The notes: generated by a model from the sequence alone, not told the origin. A stretch of DNA of 64,000 bases from Skeletonema tropicum (GCA_037178625.1 CM074136.1:682001-746000); one strand, 5' to 3'. Positions 21,061 through 32,952 are shown, counted from the first letter of the stretch. Numbers and translations are program-made.

Positions 21061-21543
21061 ATGTAGAGGAGAATATCAAATGCTGAAATAGTAGTGAACT
21101 TGCTTGTAGAATAAAAGTAGACCAGAGGGAACTTCTAACTTCTTACAAACTACCATAGAGATTGGAGAGTAGATATTGTACTGAAGATGGATATGTACCT
21201 AAGTGAAAGTACTTACCCATCAACGGATGCCCCAGCTACCAGTACCATAGACAGGTATCACTCACATCATCTTCCCTTAAACACTCGCTCGCGCCAAAAA
21301 TGTGCACTCGCGCCAAAAAAAGTTAAGTATGAACGAGGTGAGCTGGAAGTTGTAGCTTGTTGCACTGTCATGGGGTTCCCTGCTTCAACGACCATGCCTT
21401 AGATGACGATGAAGTTAGTCGTTGCATATTGATCTGTGATCTATCTATTATTCTCTAACAGCTCTGAATTGCAGCTGAAAAAACTGTGTCTCGGTAAAGT
21501 AAAGTAGTCAGTACCTGAGTCGGCTTGAGAGCGAAAAGTACAT
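21061..21543. other. Intergenic stretch
   Basis: Region between the short ankyrin gene and the UPF0126 gene. Contains a tandem cgcgccaaaaa repeated near 21291-21320. No frame worth calling. Confidence 0.35.
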
Positions 21544-22582
21544 ATGTTGTCACTGCGCTGTCGATGCTCTCACAGCATAACGCTGCTCACAAGAGACACA
21601 AGAAGATTGCTAGTTGTTCCTCGACGTCAGCTGGCTACCTCATCACAAACTCAAAAGCAGCAACAAGCTGCATTATCCACTGCAAAAACACAGAACCAAG
21701 GACGAGACGATGCCTCTTTATCACGCTACCCAAACTTTCGATCTCCCGGTGGAATACTGCGTGGTCTCGACTATGCCGGAACACTCACATTTGCCCTGAC
21801 AGGTGCCGTGACAGCAGCTCAATCTGGATTGGACGTATTCGGTTCAACAATGGCAGCTGTCATTACTGCAGTGGGGGGAGGTACCATCCGTGATGCAATA
21901 TTCTTGAATCGCAGACCGTTTTGGACGGAGGAGAGTGAATATATTTGGATGGAGTGCATGTATGGGGTTGATTACATTCTTCGTTTGGCCAGATGTGTTG
22001 GAGTGGCAGGAGTCGCATAAAGCAAAGATGAAGATGAAGCAAATTGAGCAGGGTGGCGATAGTGATGATCAGAAAGAAGTTTATGATGAAATGGATGGTG
22101 CATTGGATACATTGGATGCAATCGGTCTATCATCATTTGCAATAATAGGTGCTCAGAATGGCGTCAGAGCAGGCATGCCCATGATTGTTAGTGCTATATG
22201 TGGCATGGCGACCGAGCACATTTGGCGGATTAACACGAGACGTGCTCTGTGGTAGACCGATACGGATTGTTCATAGTAATGCAGAGGTATATGCAGAACC
22301 GGCTTTAGCAGGTGCAACTACCTATCTTGTTGCAGAGAGGATGGGCGCAAGGCCAGGATTGAGAATTGGGTTGGCGATGGCAATGTGTATTGGGAGTCGA
22401 TTTATTGCGGTGAAGAATGATGTCAAGGTGAGAAGATTGTGCTTCATGTAGATCATCACACATGCTATTACTTTTCTTTCTTTTTTGGTTCGCTAATCGC
22501 ATTTCTTCTTTGACAGCTACACACTTGGGACACAGCACAAGATAACCTTGGCGTTGCCATAAGGAAACGACCAACAGAATGA
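21544..22582 (+). CDS. UPF0126 (TRIC-like) membrane protein, broken by two frameshifts
   Basis: ATG at 21544 opens an Arg/Ser-rich leader without acidic residues, consistent with organelle import. UPF0126 domain 1 follows: LDYAGTLTFALTGAVTAAQSGLDVFG, VITAVGGGTIRDAIFLNRRPFW. The coding sense then moves by +1 near 21940-21955 (..SACMGLITFFVWPDVLEW), continues with the second repeat (LDAIGLSSFAIIGAQNGV), and moves by +1 again near 22208-22220 (TFGGLTRDVLCGRPIRIVH). A GT-AG intron at 22428-22516 (89 nt) joins KNDVK to LHTWDTAQDNLG and a stop at 22582. Related proteins are small membrane channel or transporter-like proteins. Both shifts are in the same direction; they may be real damage or sequence errors. 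Confidence 0.72.
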
Positions 22583-22723
22583 AATGAAAGATGAATTGCT
22601 ATCACACCGTAGTGGAGCGAGAAAGAGAAGTTTGAAGTGGCGGCACCAGACAGAGATGCTGGGAAGTTATTCAATTTGGCGTTGGAATGCTAGCACATGA
22701 TTACTTATTGCCCAGTTTAATTA

Positions 22724-24772
22724 TTAAGTCTCCTTCTTGCTTTTCGATTCTCTCTCAGGGTGGTAAAAAAAGCAATCCTTTCGTACGCAATCTGCACCAA
22801 ATTGACATGGCCTCCTCGACCAAGATCTCTGGTCTTTCTTTTTCTTGGCATGTCCTCCTCCCCATTTCAACACAGATTTAGCCGCTTTGCTCTCGTTCTG
22901 TTTCGGTGCACCACCGTCCGAAGGAGCTTTCTTGTCGCTGCCTTCGCCGCCACCGCCTTCAGAAAATGATGATGATCGTAGGCGTCCCCTCACGCCATTG
23001 TCAGTCCACTCGACATCTTCGGCAGGAACTGTAACTCCTTCAGACACACACAGGGGGCATCGGATAGTCTTCATATCATCAACAGCAGCAGTGTCAGGTG
23101 CAGCAGCAGCACCACCTTTGCCCTTCTTCTTTTTCTTTGTCGACGAAGACGACTGAGACATGCAACCATCACAAACCAAAACGGGCACACCACAAGTATA
23201 ACACTTTCGCTTCCCAATATAACGATCCCAAGGCTTCTTACATTTGGCACACTCCGCTCCCCATTCCAACAACTTCTTTTCTTCTTCCTCCTCCTTGTTC
23301 TTCTTTCCACCCCGAATCACGCCTCCATCACCATTGACATTCCCCGCCGAAATTGCCTCGCGTTTATCAAAGACAAAGTTCTTTCCTCTCCAGAATCCAC
23401 CATCGGGAAACTCCTTCAAATACCGTTCAATTCCACCCTTTAGTTGGAATACCCCCTTGACCTTGTTCCCAATTTGAGAATTTAGATAGGCCGATGCACG
23501 TTCACAACGAATCCCCCCTGTACAAAACATCATGACTGTCTTTCCCTCCAGTTTTTGTTTTGTTTCTTCTGCTGCTAGCCAGGAGGTAAAGTCGGTAGAT
23601 TTACGCATCTTGGGATCAATGTAAGTTGCCCCTCCTCCCTCCTGTTGTTCTTCTCCCTCTCCTCCTTCTTTGTCACTACTTTTGTCTTTTCCAGTCATCA
23701 TCATTTGACCATCAAACCTTCCAATAGCCGCCTCGTAATGATTCCGAACATCAATTACAACTGCATCATTCCTCTTTAGCATTTCATGATAATCCGATGC
23801 ATCCAGATGAATTCCACCTTTTACTTCTCCCTTGCCATTCTCACTATCACCCACATCGGTAGAAGTAGTAAAAGTCGCGTCTGCAGTGGAAGTAGTAGCA
23901 CAATCACCCTCCCGAATCCCATAAAACACAAGTTCCTTCACCGGCAACAACTTCAATTCCTTAAAGTGTCGATCGGCAGTGAGACCATCCACATATTTAA
24001 AATCCGTATCTTGAAATGCCTCTGGATCAAATTGTTGCAAATCTTTGGCAAGGTGACGTAATGTCTGTGCCGCTTCAAATTCTGCATCACTACTACTACT
24101 ACCAGTTGATGCAGCAGATACGGTGGCATTAATCCCCTCACTTGAAACACGTATCCTCCCACCAATATTGGTACGATGAGTTTGTGCAATGTTGGTAAGA
24201 TAGGTTAAAAAAGAGGATACTTTGGCATTGGACCATGTTGGATTGACGTATTGGTAGAAGAGTACTAGTGATGCTTTTGGTTCTTGAATGGTGGTGGTGG
24301 CTGATGTAGAATTTTTAGTATTCTGCTGTTTCTTCTTCTTTTCCTTGGCAAGTTTGGCAAGATAATCATTACCATAGGATACTTGTGACTTGATGACACT
24401 TGCCTTGGGGAACCATTTGCCGAGAGATTTGGAATCAGTGTGTTCTTTGACCAGTTTGACCGGAGGGGCGGGAACATAATTGGCGTGATATTCCTCGAGA
24501 GTTGGCTGTGCTTTGGTTATAGAAGATGGCTTTACTGTTTGTGACGACTGCTGAGAATCTCGCTGCTCTGTGGTAAAGGTTGAAGCTGTGGCAGCTGTCT
24601 TGTTGGTAGCAGCAGCAGCGGCGGAGGCGGCGGAAGTCTTTTGTTTCTTCAAGTTTTTTCGTTCTCGCTTGCTTAGCCGACGCTTTCCATTCTTTCGATT
24701 ACTCTTAGCGGTGCCGCTATCCGCGGCCGCAGCTGTGGATGATGATTGGTCTTCAATGGTACTCTCTGTCAT
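22724..24772 (-). CDS. TrhO/TSTD2-like rhodanese-domain protein with CCCH finger
   Basis: 682 aa from an ATG at 24772. A low-complexity basic N-terminus (1-90) is followed by the UPF0176-type N-domain (about 160-270: LVLFYQYVN, GRIRVSSEGINATVS), then a rhodanese domain (about 310-440) with the active-site loop CTGGIRCERAS (Cys nucleophile) and VFQLKGGIERYLKEFP. Cys pairs follow (CAKCKKPW, CYTCG, CDGC, CPLC), and a C-terminal C-x5-C-x4-C-x3-H finger (CQFGADCVRKDCFFYH). Bacterial TrhO makes 5-hydroxyuridine at tRNA position 34; eukaryotic TSTD2 shares the core (family knowledge). The tRNA role here is inference. It converges on the UPF0126 gene, leaving 141 bp between them. Confidence 0.85.
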   Translation of the reverse strand: MTESTIEDQSSSTAAAADSGTAKSNRKNGKRRLSKRERKNLKKQKTSAASAAAAATNKTAATASTFTTEQRDSQQSSQTVKPSSITKAQPTLEEYHANYVPAPPVKLVKEHTDSKSLGKWFPKASVIKSQVSYGNDYLAKLAKEKKKKQQNTKNSTSATTTIQEPKASLVLFYQYVNPTWSNAKVSSFLTYLTNIAQTHRTNIGGRIRVSSEGINATVSAASTGSSSSDAEFEAAQTLRHLAKDLQQFDPEAFQDTDFKYVDGLTADRHFKELKLLPVKELVFYGIREGDCATTSTADATFTTSTDVGDSENGKGEVKGGIHLDASDYHEMLKRNDAVVIDVRNHYEAAIGRFDGQMMMTGKDKSSDKEGGEGEEQQEGGGATYIDPKMRKSTDFTSWLAAEETKQKLEGKTVMMFCTGGIRCERASAYLNSQIGNKVKGVFQLKGGIERYLKEFPDGGFWRGKNFVFDKREAISAGNVNGDGGVIRGGKKNKEEEEEKKLLEWGAECAKCKKPWDRYIGKRKCYTCGVPVLVCDGCMSQSSSSTKKKKKGKGGAAAAPDTAAVDDMKTIRCPLCVSEGVTVPAEDVEWTDNGVRGRLRSSSFSEGGGGEGSDKKAPSDGGAPKQNESKAAKSVLKWGGGHAKKKKDQRSWSRRPCQFGADCVRKDCFFYHPERESKSKKET

Positions 24773-25289
24773 GCTGCTTGCAAATTTGGTATTCTCTCTG
24801 TCCCTCTATGATAGGGCGAGGAAATGTCATGGAGGTAATCAGATTTTTTAGATGTGTTGTGATGGATGGTGGAGGAGAGATGGCGGGAAGTGAGTTAGTT
24901 GTGTGGCATCGGAGTACCGTTTGTCACAGCGTTCGGTATTGAGGAGTGTGCTAGAGTGCTTCTTGCTCCTCAAACGTATACATAGATATTCATTGCATAA
25001 AAGTGCTCTTACTTAAGGTCGAACACAAGTAAAAAAACGCTAATAAAAGTTGGCCGTTTGTTAGGCCAAGCTCTAGCGCGGGAGACCGTGAGGTCTACAA
25101 CTAGCAACCTGCCTTCATTAAAGGCGGAGCGGGAAGGCTGTGCTTAAAAAAACGGGGAGTAACCTGGTTCTTCGTTCTTCCAAAGGGAAGTAACCATAAG
25201 TAATGGACTCCCCTTTGTGGAAGAATGTCTATCTCCGCGAGATTAGATATCCACTATCCCAGTTTCAGATTCAAGGGCTTGTCGCATGT
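24773..25289. promoter_or_regulatory. Upstream region of the rhodanese gene
   Basis: The first 60-150 bp are duplicated at about 53311-53430 (shared gcttgcaaatttgg and gtaccgtttgtca). The rest, up to the tandem duplication at 25290, shows no gene. Confidence 0.4.
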
Positions 25290-26202
25290 CCCACATTCTG
25301 GCAACGTTTTCAGGCTGTGGGCTGCAACTCAGGTCACGTTGGGGCTGCAACTCAGGTCACGTTTCGATCACGTGATGCAACTCAGGTAAACGTAGGAATA
25401 GTACTAATCCAAGATCCTTTCGATCACATATTGTGAAATCCATTATGAACGTGACATCCCAGATCTTTTGCGCGTGCGTAGGTAAATACGGCTGGAGGGC
25501 ATGGGGCGTGCCCCCAATGAGACAACTTGCCCGCCTGTAAAACTTCCCGCCGAGAGAGGCAATCTCGACTGTCGGCGCAATGATGCAATATTACATCAAC
25601 TTCACGACGCATAAATCGCCGCTGATGGTAGGTCAAATAGTAATCTGGAGTGCCCACAAGACCAAAATTTCATGCAGATTTCAATTTTGCACTCCACGGG
25701 CTGGTAGATGCAACGGTCGCTTTCGTATTATTACATAGTTACGATGCTTATGATTTTGCACATTTTTCACCACCTCGCTTCACTATCATCCACTTATAGT
25801 GCACAAATGCCATTCCATAGCAGTTTATCAATCAAATACTATTTAGAATGCGTCAACATATATTTATTTATGTGCAAATTAAACAAATATTAATCAATAA
25901 CAATCATCGTCATTTCCTTCTTGGTGGCATGCACCCCGTACCATCCCAAGGGAAGTCTTCTTCGTACAACTCTTCAGGTACAGTGCAAGTGTCCCAAACT
26001 TTGACGTTGTTGTCTCTCATCGCTCTTCCATTAACGTCTCTTGTAATCACTAATTGATGATATTGCCTCCAAGCATCATCTGCATACTCCCTACCACATT
26101 TCCTACATCACATCTTTGATTTCTTTGTTTTCCTTGGCTGGGCACGGCAGTAGCAGGCTTGGGCTCATCTGCATCACCATCATAGTTTGTTACAGTTATT
26201 TG

Positions 26203-26800
26203 CTAGTCCTCAGTATCCATTGCATCCGTAAAGGGCTGCGCAACTGCCGGCATTTCAAGTTGACCAAACTCGGGAAGATACGTGACAGCTGTAGCTCGAT
26301 TGATGTGCTTATCGTGCAACACTGTGATAGCCGGAGTGTGAGGACGAAGAGTGGCTGCCTCTACCGCCCTCCTCTTCATAGATTTATAGGCATTCTGAAG
26401 ATGACTGGCTCTTTTGTACGTCAATGTTGGCTTGGAATGACCAAGAGTATCGACCCAGCTGTTCCAACTTGTAGCGAAGTTATTCCAGAGTAGTTATCGG
26501 CTTCATCTGTTCCTCCCTGGAAGTTACCGCCATTGTCTTTAAAGTATTCCCATTCGTCGCTTGAGCGCATTCTCTCTGTCGATCGATTTCTCCCAGTGAG
26601 TTTCGACAACCAACTCGAAGAAGTATATCGAGGGCAGCCTCCACTCCAGCATCAAGTCCATCATCGGAGAGATCATCCGCAGCTGCTGCCGCCATTCTGT
26701 CGAGCTCATCATCTACATCGGAATCGTCACCAACCTGGCTTGGCGCTTGTGTGGTATTGATAATGCCAAAGGACTTACCAGTGCACTGTAATGACTTCGA
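26203..26800 (-). pseudogene. Degraded gene of unknown family, X version, copy 1
   Basis: A coding sense is spread over several minus frames: an acidic N-terminal part (TTQAPSQVGDDSDVDDELDRM, cut here for length, then DLSDDGLDAGVEAA), then LSKLTGRNRSTERM and DEWEYFKDN, then VDTLGHSKP and YKRASHLQNAYKSMKRRAVEAA. A 4-nt difference from the Y version near 26628 shifts its frame. No known family is recognised. Confidence 0.4.
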
Positions 26801-26936
26801 TGATAAGTACCCTCTCCGGAGCGTCGACGTCTCCGCCATGCATGTCATTTGTGGCCGGCGAGTTTTCTCCTCTTTTTTTCTCCCCTTTTTTCGCCCCCAA
26901 ATTTGTTGAAGCCCACAGCCTGAAAAAATTGCCAGG

Positions 26937-28130
26937 AAGGAAAATAATGAAGAGGACTTTGCTCGGCTCTCTGACTCTCTGAGCACATCAGGCTGCCGAT
27001 GCCGTAGATGCATCTTGACGCCGCAATATTGTAGTTGTATATGCTTTAATTGGCCATCACACAAAGGTGAATTCTTGTGTCTTACGAACAGCATACTAAT
27101 AGCAAGGTTGATCCTTGCAACGTGGATTCATTTGTGACATCATATCAATGAACGGTAATCGGACGACACATCATTGGCGCAGCAAATCTGATTTCACTAT
27201 CTAAATCTCAAGAGACGAAGACCAACGACTCACACCAGCCGCATGCATCCATCCATCATTGTGCCACGTGGTATTTTTGTCAGTTGTTAGTTTCTTCCAT
27301 CTTCCACTAAAGCAGAGGGAATGGTGAATGAACTTCGAGCGTTGGAGGCCCTGCACTTGTCCCTTGGGCAAGCCATGGAACGGTGTGAAAATAACTCTCT
27401 CATACGCAGTAGCAGTAGTGGTAACGAAGAACGACTCTACACAGCTGCAGAGGATAATTATTGTGCCATTTTGATCAGGCCCGAGATACAAAATACCTCC
27501 TTCTACAAAAAAGCTGCAGAATGTATACGTCTCGTGTAATAGCAGCTACGAATGTGCGTTTGGCTTTCATTTGCTGTCGCATGATAAATATATGTAAAGT
27601 AGATACTTACTTAAGTAAGACCAAGACTTCTTTTCTCGTACCAACTTGAACTTCATTATCACTCGGTACTCGAATTGTCCACCAAAATCGCTCACAAAAA
27701 ATCAACGACCGAACCGCATCTCTTCTGCCGTTAATTCAATCATGCCGACCAAAAGCTCTCAAAGCTTTCATTCAATCATGCCGACAGACGGCATCATGAA
27801 GAGCTCTCACAGCCATTCATTCAATCATGGATGGCAAATTGCTGTCTCAAGCCACTTGCCGCTGCTTGCAGAGCTCATAATTTTTCATCAAGCAAACTGT
27901 CAACATCATTCACTACCAAACCACCATGTCGGCCGATTCTCCGCTCTTCGCTCGCCGGCCGCTTGCTATACTACCGCCGCCTCCCAACAGCGTTCACCCG
28001 CAAGCATCGCCGCCGCCTTGACGCAGGCTCCGCCGCTAACGACTGCAGCCGATGACCGATGATTACAGGTGAGTTACAACCGATTCATGATCCCCTGTCC
28101 GGTTTTAATGGCTGATCGAGCAACAACTTC
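26937..28130. other. Non-coding part of duplication unit X
   Basis: Holds only short frames, such as an ATG frame at 27321-27539 (72 codons, MVNELRALEALHL) without a known motif and a Ser/His-rich frame at 27646-28062. All are duplicated at +4,822. I cannot support a gene. Confidence 0.35.
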
Positions 28131-28308
28131 AGCGCCGAGGAAAGCCGGCGCTATACAAATTGGCCCAGAACCGTGGAAGCCGGTGCTATACAAATTGGCC
28201 CAGCACCGTGGAAGCCGGTGCTTTACAAATTGGCCCAGGGCTCAGTCCCAGCACCGAGGCAAAGCCGGTGCTATACAAATAAGGCCCATCGCCGAGGAAT
28301 GCCGGCGA
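28131..28308 (+). repeat. Five tandem GC hairpins with compensatory changes, copy 1
   Basis: Units of roughly 37 bp, each a short stem around a purine-rich loop followed by ctatacaaattggccca. Stems: AGCGCCG/CGGCGCT (28131-28152), ACCG/CGGT (28170-28184), AGCACCG/CGGTGCT (28202-28222), AGCACCG/CGGTGCT (28250-28272) and TCGCCG/CGGCGA (28289-28308). Where one arm changes G to A, the other changes C to T, so pairing is kept in most units. It could be a structured RNA or a hairpin-forming DNA repeat. Confidence 0.7.
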
Positions 28309-29139
28309 TTAATTAAATTGGCCCTGCTTTTCTTTACGCCTTCGGGTGTACTCGATTTGGGGTTCCGAGAGAGATAGTAACGGTTGGTTTCCAAGGTTGG
28401 TCACGGCGGCCTTCGGAGGTGCTGAGAGGCTTAAACAGAGTGTCCGTCCTCCTCAGGGAAAGATTGGCACAGTTCCTTTAGGGTTTGCTAGACCATAAAT
28501 CCGTCGCTAAACTACCGTTCAATCTCGATGAAAAGCATCCCCACCCACAATCTTTAAATCTTTGTTTTGTTTGTCTGATGTCTCTTTGTACCAACACTCT
28601 CTAATGAATCATTGTTTTGTTTCCTATCTCTAAAAACAGTGCTTTGTAGTTCATGCAGAGGCACTCTCTTCGCAAGGCGTATCGCAAGCTACACAGCCAG
28701 GGTCCATACATCCACCGCAATTCGGACCAAGCAGAGACTCTTGACGGAAGGCCTTCACTAGCAGGGAGGAACAAATACGGCGAGTTTAGTTTGAGTAGTC
28801 GAGCAGTGCCTTCTCTCAAGTTGCGACCATCGCCGTCGTGTCTCTTATGGCACATTATTTGCTGCGTCTCTCTAGAGATAGAGAGACGGGATGATTGGGA
28901 ATTGGCGTTTTCGTCTCCATGGGTCGTAGGAATGAGTCTTTAGATAATGTGTCTCATGTTTGTCAGATGTAAATAATAAGTTCAATTCCACTGCTAGCTT
29001 GATCTTATGCTATCCCTCTTGAGATCCACTCAACAAGTGTGTACGTCACGCTCAGTTCCAATAAACATCACTCGATCATATCGTCCTCGTCTCTACTTGT
29101 TGCTTTCATTGAGTATCGAGAGTGAAGGTGCAGATTGAG
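28309..29139. other. Non-coding part of duplication unit, includes the LTR empty site
   Basis: The uninterrupted integration site of the LTR element lies near 28595-28600 (ccaacactctctaatg). The frames here (for example 28653-28943, 96 codons, MQRHSLRKAYRK) lack recognisable motifs and are duplicated at 46085. Confidence 0.4.
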
Positions 29140-29680
29140 TAGCAATGATGCAATATTACATCAACTTCACGACGCATAAAACGCCACTGATGGTGAGTCA
29201 AGTAGTAATCTAGATTACCCGCAATACCAAAATATCATGCAGATTTCATTGTTGCACCCCATAGGCTGATAACTGCAACGGTCGTTGTCTTATTATTACA
29301 TAGTTACGATGCTTGTAATTTTGCACAATTTTCACCACCTCACTTCACATAGTGCACAAATGCTACTCCATAGCAGTTTATCAATCAAATATTGTTTAGA
29401 ATGCGTCTATGCGCTCAGTAGAGCGGTTACTGCTACACATATGCTACGTTATTAAATATAACTGCAATGAACATTATACCATTTATTCTTGCAGGAGCAC
29501 TGTGGATAGCCTTGGTGTGAGGACGAAGAGTGGCTGCCTCTACCACCCTGCTCTTCATAGTTTTATAGGCCTCCTGAAGATGACTGGCACTTGTGCGTCA
29601 CTGTTGGCTTGGAATGCCCAAGAGTATCGACCCAGTTGTTCCAGCTTGTAGCGAAGTCAGTCAATCTTATTCCAGAGTAG

Positions 29681-29935
29681 TTATCGACCGACATTGGCTT
29701 TCAAGTATTCCCACTCGTAGTTTGAATGCATTCTCTCTGTGGAACGATTTCTTCCAGCGAGTTTCGACAACCAACTCGAAGAAGGAGGCATATCGATGGC
29801 AGCCTCCACTCCAGCATCAAGTCCATCATCGGAGAGATCATCCGCAGCGGCTGCCGCCATTCTGTCGAGCTCCTCATCATCTACATCGGAATCGTCACCA
29901 ACCTGGCTTGGCGCTTGTGTGGTATAGATAATGCC
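29681..29935 (-). pseudogene. Degraded gene of unknown family, Y version, copy 1
   Basis: Older paralogue of the X version. Here the acidic part reads in one frame into SSSWLSKLAGRNRSTERMHSN and stops after EYLKANVGR. The downstream HLQNAYKS part survives only as out-of-frame text further left. Function unknown. Confidence 0.4.
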
Positions 29936-31024
29936 AAAGGGCTCACCACTCACCAGTGCACTGTAATGACTTCGATGATAAGTATTGTAACCTCTCCGGA
30001 GCGTCGACGTCTCCGCCGGCCATGGATGTTTGTGCCGGCGAGTTTTCTCCTCTTTTTTCTCCCCTTTTCTCGCCCCCAAATTTGTTGAAGCCCACAGCCT
30101 GAAAAAATTGCCCCATTCTGGCAACGCGTTTTCAGGCTGTGGGCTGCAACTCAGGTCACGTTGGGGCTGCAACTCAGGTCACGTTTCGATCACGTGATGC
30201 AACTCAGGTAAACGTAGGAATAGTACTAATCCAAGATCCTTTCGATCACATATTGTGAAATCCATTATGAACGTGACATCCCAGATCTTTTGCGCGTGCG
30301 TAGGTAAATACGGCTGGAGGGCATGGGGCGTGCCCCCAATGAGACAACTTGCCCGCCTGTAAAACTTCCCGCCGAGAGAGGCAATCTCGACTGTCGGCGC
30401 AATGATGCAATATTACATCAACTTCACGACGCATAAATCGCCGCTGATGGTAGGTCAAATAGTAATCTGGAGTGCCCACAAGACCAAAATTTCATGCAGA
30501 TTTCAATTTTGCACTCCACGGGCTGGTAGATGCAACGGTCGCTTTCGTATTATTACATAGTTACGATGCTTATGATTTTGCACATTTTTCACCACCTCGC
30601 TTCACTATCATCCACTTATAGTGCACAAATGCCATTCCATAGCAGTTTATCAATCAAATACTATTTAGAATGCGTCAACATATATTTATTTATGTGCAAA
30701 TTAAACAAATATTAATCAATAACAATCATCGTCATTTCCTTCTTGGTGGCATGCACCCCGTACCATCCCAAGGGAAGTCTTCTTCGTACAACTCTTCAGG
30801 TACAGTGCAAGTGTCCCAAACTTTGACGTTGTTGTCTCTCATCGCTCTTCCATTAACGTCTCTTGTAATCACTAATTGATGATATTGCCTCCAAGCATCA
30901 TCTGCATACTCCCTACCACATTTCCTACATCACATCTTTGATTTCTTTCTTTTCCTTGGCTGGGCACGGCAGTAGCAGGCTTGGGCTCATCTGCATCACC
31001 ATCATAGTTTGTTACAGTTATTTG

Positions 31025-31622
31025 CTAGTCCTCAGTATCCATTGCATCCGTAAAGGGCTGCGCAACTGCCGGCATTTCAAGTTGACCAAACTCGGGAAGA
31101 TACGTGACAGCTGTAGCTCGATTGATGTGCTTATCGTGCAACACTGTGATAGCCGGAGTGTGAGGACGAAGAGTGGCTGCCTCTACCGCCCTCCTCTTCA
31201 TAGATTTATAGGCATTCTGAAGATGACTGGCTCTTTTGTACGTCAATGTTGGCTTGGAATGACCAAGAGTATCGACCCAGCTGTTCCAACTTGTAGCGAA
31301 GTTATTCCAGAGTAGTTATCGGCTTCATCTGTTCCTCCCTGGAAGTTACCGCCATTGTCTTTAAAGTATTCCCATTCGTCGCTTGAGCGCATTCTCTCTG
31401 TCGATCGATTTCTCCCAGTGAGTTTCGACAACCAACTCGAAGAAGTATATCGAGGGCAGCCTCCACTCCAGCATCAAGTCCATCATCGGAGAGATCATCC
31501 GCAGCTGCTGCCGCCATTCTGTCGAGCTCATCATCTACATCGGAATCGTCACCAACCTGGCTTGGCGCTTGTGTGGTATTGATAATGCCAAAGGACTTAC
31601 CAGTGCACTGTAATGACTTCGA
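31025..31622 (-). pseudogene. Degraded gene of unknown family, X version, copy 2
   Basis: Near-identical duplicate of 26203-26800 produced by the 4.8-kb tandem duplication. It has the same lesions, so the gene was already broken before the duplication. Confidence 0.4.
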
Positions 31623-32952
31623 TGATAAGTACCCTCTCCGGAGCGTCGACGTCTCCGCCATGCATGTCATTTGTGGCCGGCGAGTTTTCTCCTCTTTTTT
31701 TCTCCCCTTTTTTCGCCCCCAAATTTGTTGAAGCCCACAGCCTGAAAAAATTGCCAGGAAGGAAAATAATGAAGAGGACTTTGCTCGGCTCTCTGACTCT
31801 CTGAGCACATCAGGCTGCCGATGCCGTAGATGCATCTTGACGCCGCAATATTGTAGTTGTATATGCTTTAATTGGCCATCACACAAAGGTGAATTCTTGT
31901 GTCTTACGAACAGCATACTAATAGCAAGGTTGATCCTTGCAACGTGGATTCATTTGTGACATCATATCAATGAACGGTAATCGGACGACACATCATTGGC
32001 GCAGCAAATCTGATTTCACTATCTAAATCTCAAGAGACGAAGACCAACGACTCACACCAGCCGCATGCATCCATCCATCATTGTGCCACGTGGTATTTTT
32101 GTCAGTTGTTAGTTTCTTCCATCTTCCACTAAAGCAGAGGGAATGGTGAATGAACTTCGAGCGTTGGAGGCCCTGCACTTGTCCCTTGGGCAAGCCATGG
32201 AACGGTGTGAAAATAACTCTCTCATACGCAGTAGCAGTAGTGGTAACGAAGAACGACTCTACACAGCTGCAGAGGATAATTATTGTGCCATTTTGATCAG
32301 GCCCGAGATACAAAATACCTCCTTCTACAAAAAAGCTGCAGAATGTATACGTCTCGTGTAATAGCAGCTACGAATGTGCGTTTGGCTTTCATTTGCTGTC
32401 GCATGATAAATATATGTAAAGTAGATACTTACTTAAGTAAGACCAAGACTTCTTTTCTCGTACCAACTTGAACTTCATTATCACTCGGTACTCGAATTGT
32501 CCACCAAAATCGCTCACAAAAAATCAACGACCGAACCGCATCTCTTCTGCCGTTAATTCAATCATGCCGACCAAAAGCTCTCAAAGCTTTCATTCAATCA
32601 TGCCGACAGACGGCATCATGAAGAGCTCTCACAGCCATTCATTCAATCATGGATGGCAAATTGCTGTCTCAAGCCACTTGCCGCTGCTTGCAGAGCTCAT
32701 AATTTTTCATCAAGCAAACTGTCAACATCATTCACTACCAAACCACCATGTCGGCCGATTCTCCGCTCTTCGCTCGCCGGCCGCTTGCTATACTACCGCC
32801 GCCTCCCAACAGCGTTCACCCGCAAGCATCGCCGCCGCCTTGACGCAGGCTCCGCCGCTAACGACTGCAGCCGATGACCGATGATTACAGGTGAGTTACA
32901 ACCGATTCATGATCCCCTGTCCGGTTTTAATGGCTGATCGAGCAACAACTTC

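Larger units (their letters stand above)
25290..30113. repeat. 4.8-kb tandem duplication, copy 1 (X+Y)
   Basis: 25290-28596 (X) recurs at 30114-33423 with an offset of 4,822, and 28597-30113 (Y) recurs at 46034-47543. I noticed only isolated differences, for example gttttcc/cttttcc near 26121/30943 and an extra gc at 30122. The outer flanks share cccacattctg (near 25287 and 47545), while the junction at 30113 reads ttgcc|ccattctgg, consistent with duplication by microhomology. X and Y themselves share an older diverged segment: 25575-26930 resembles 29140-30105. Confidence 0.9.

Noticed and set aside
25081..25150. Possible tRNA gene (gcgggagaccgtgaggtct region)
   Set aside because: I could not fold a cloverleaf with an anticodon stem and T-loop consensus, so no RNA gene is called.
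28653..28943. 96-codon frame duplicated at 46085
   Set aside because: Perfect duplication explains its presence at both sites. It has no motif, and an equally long antisense frame exists, so there is no reason to call it coding.
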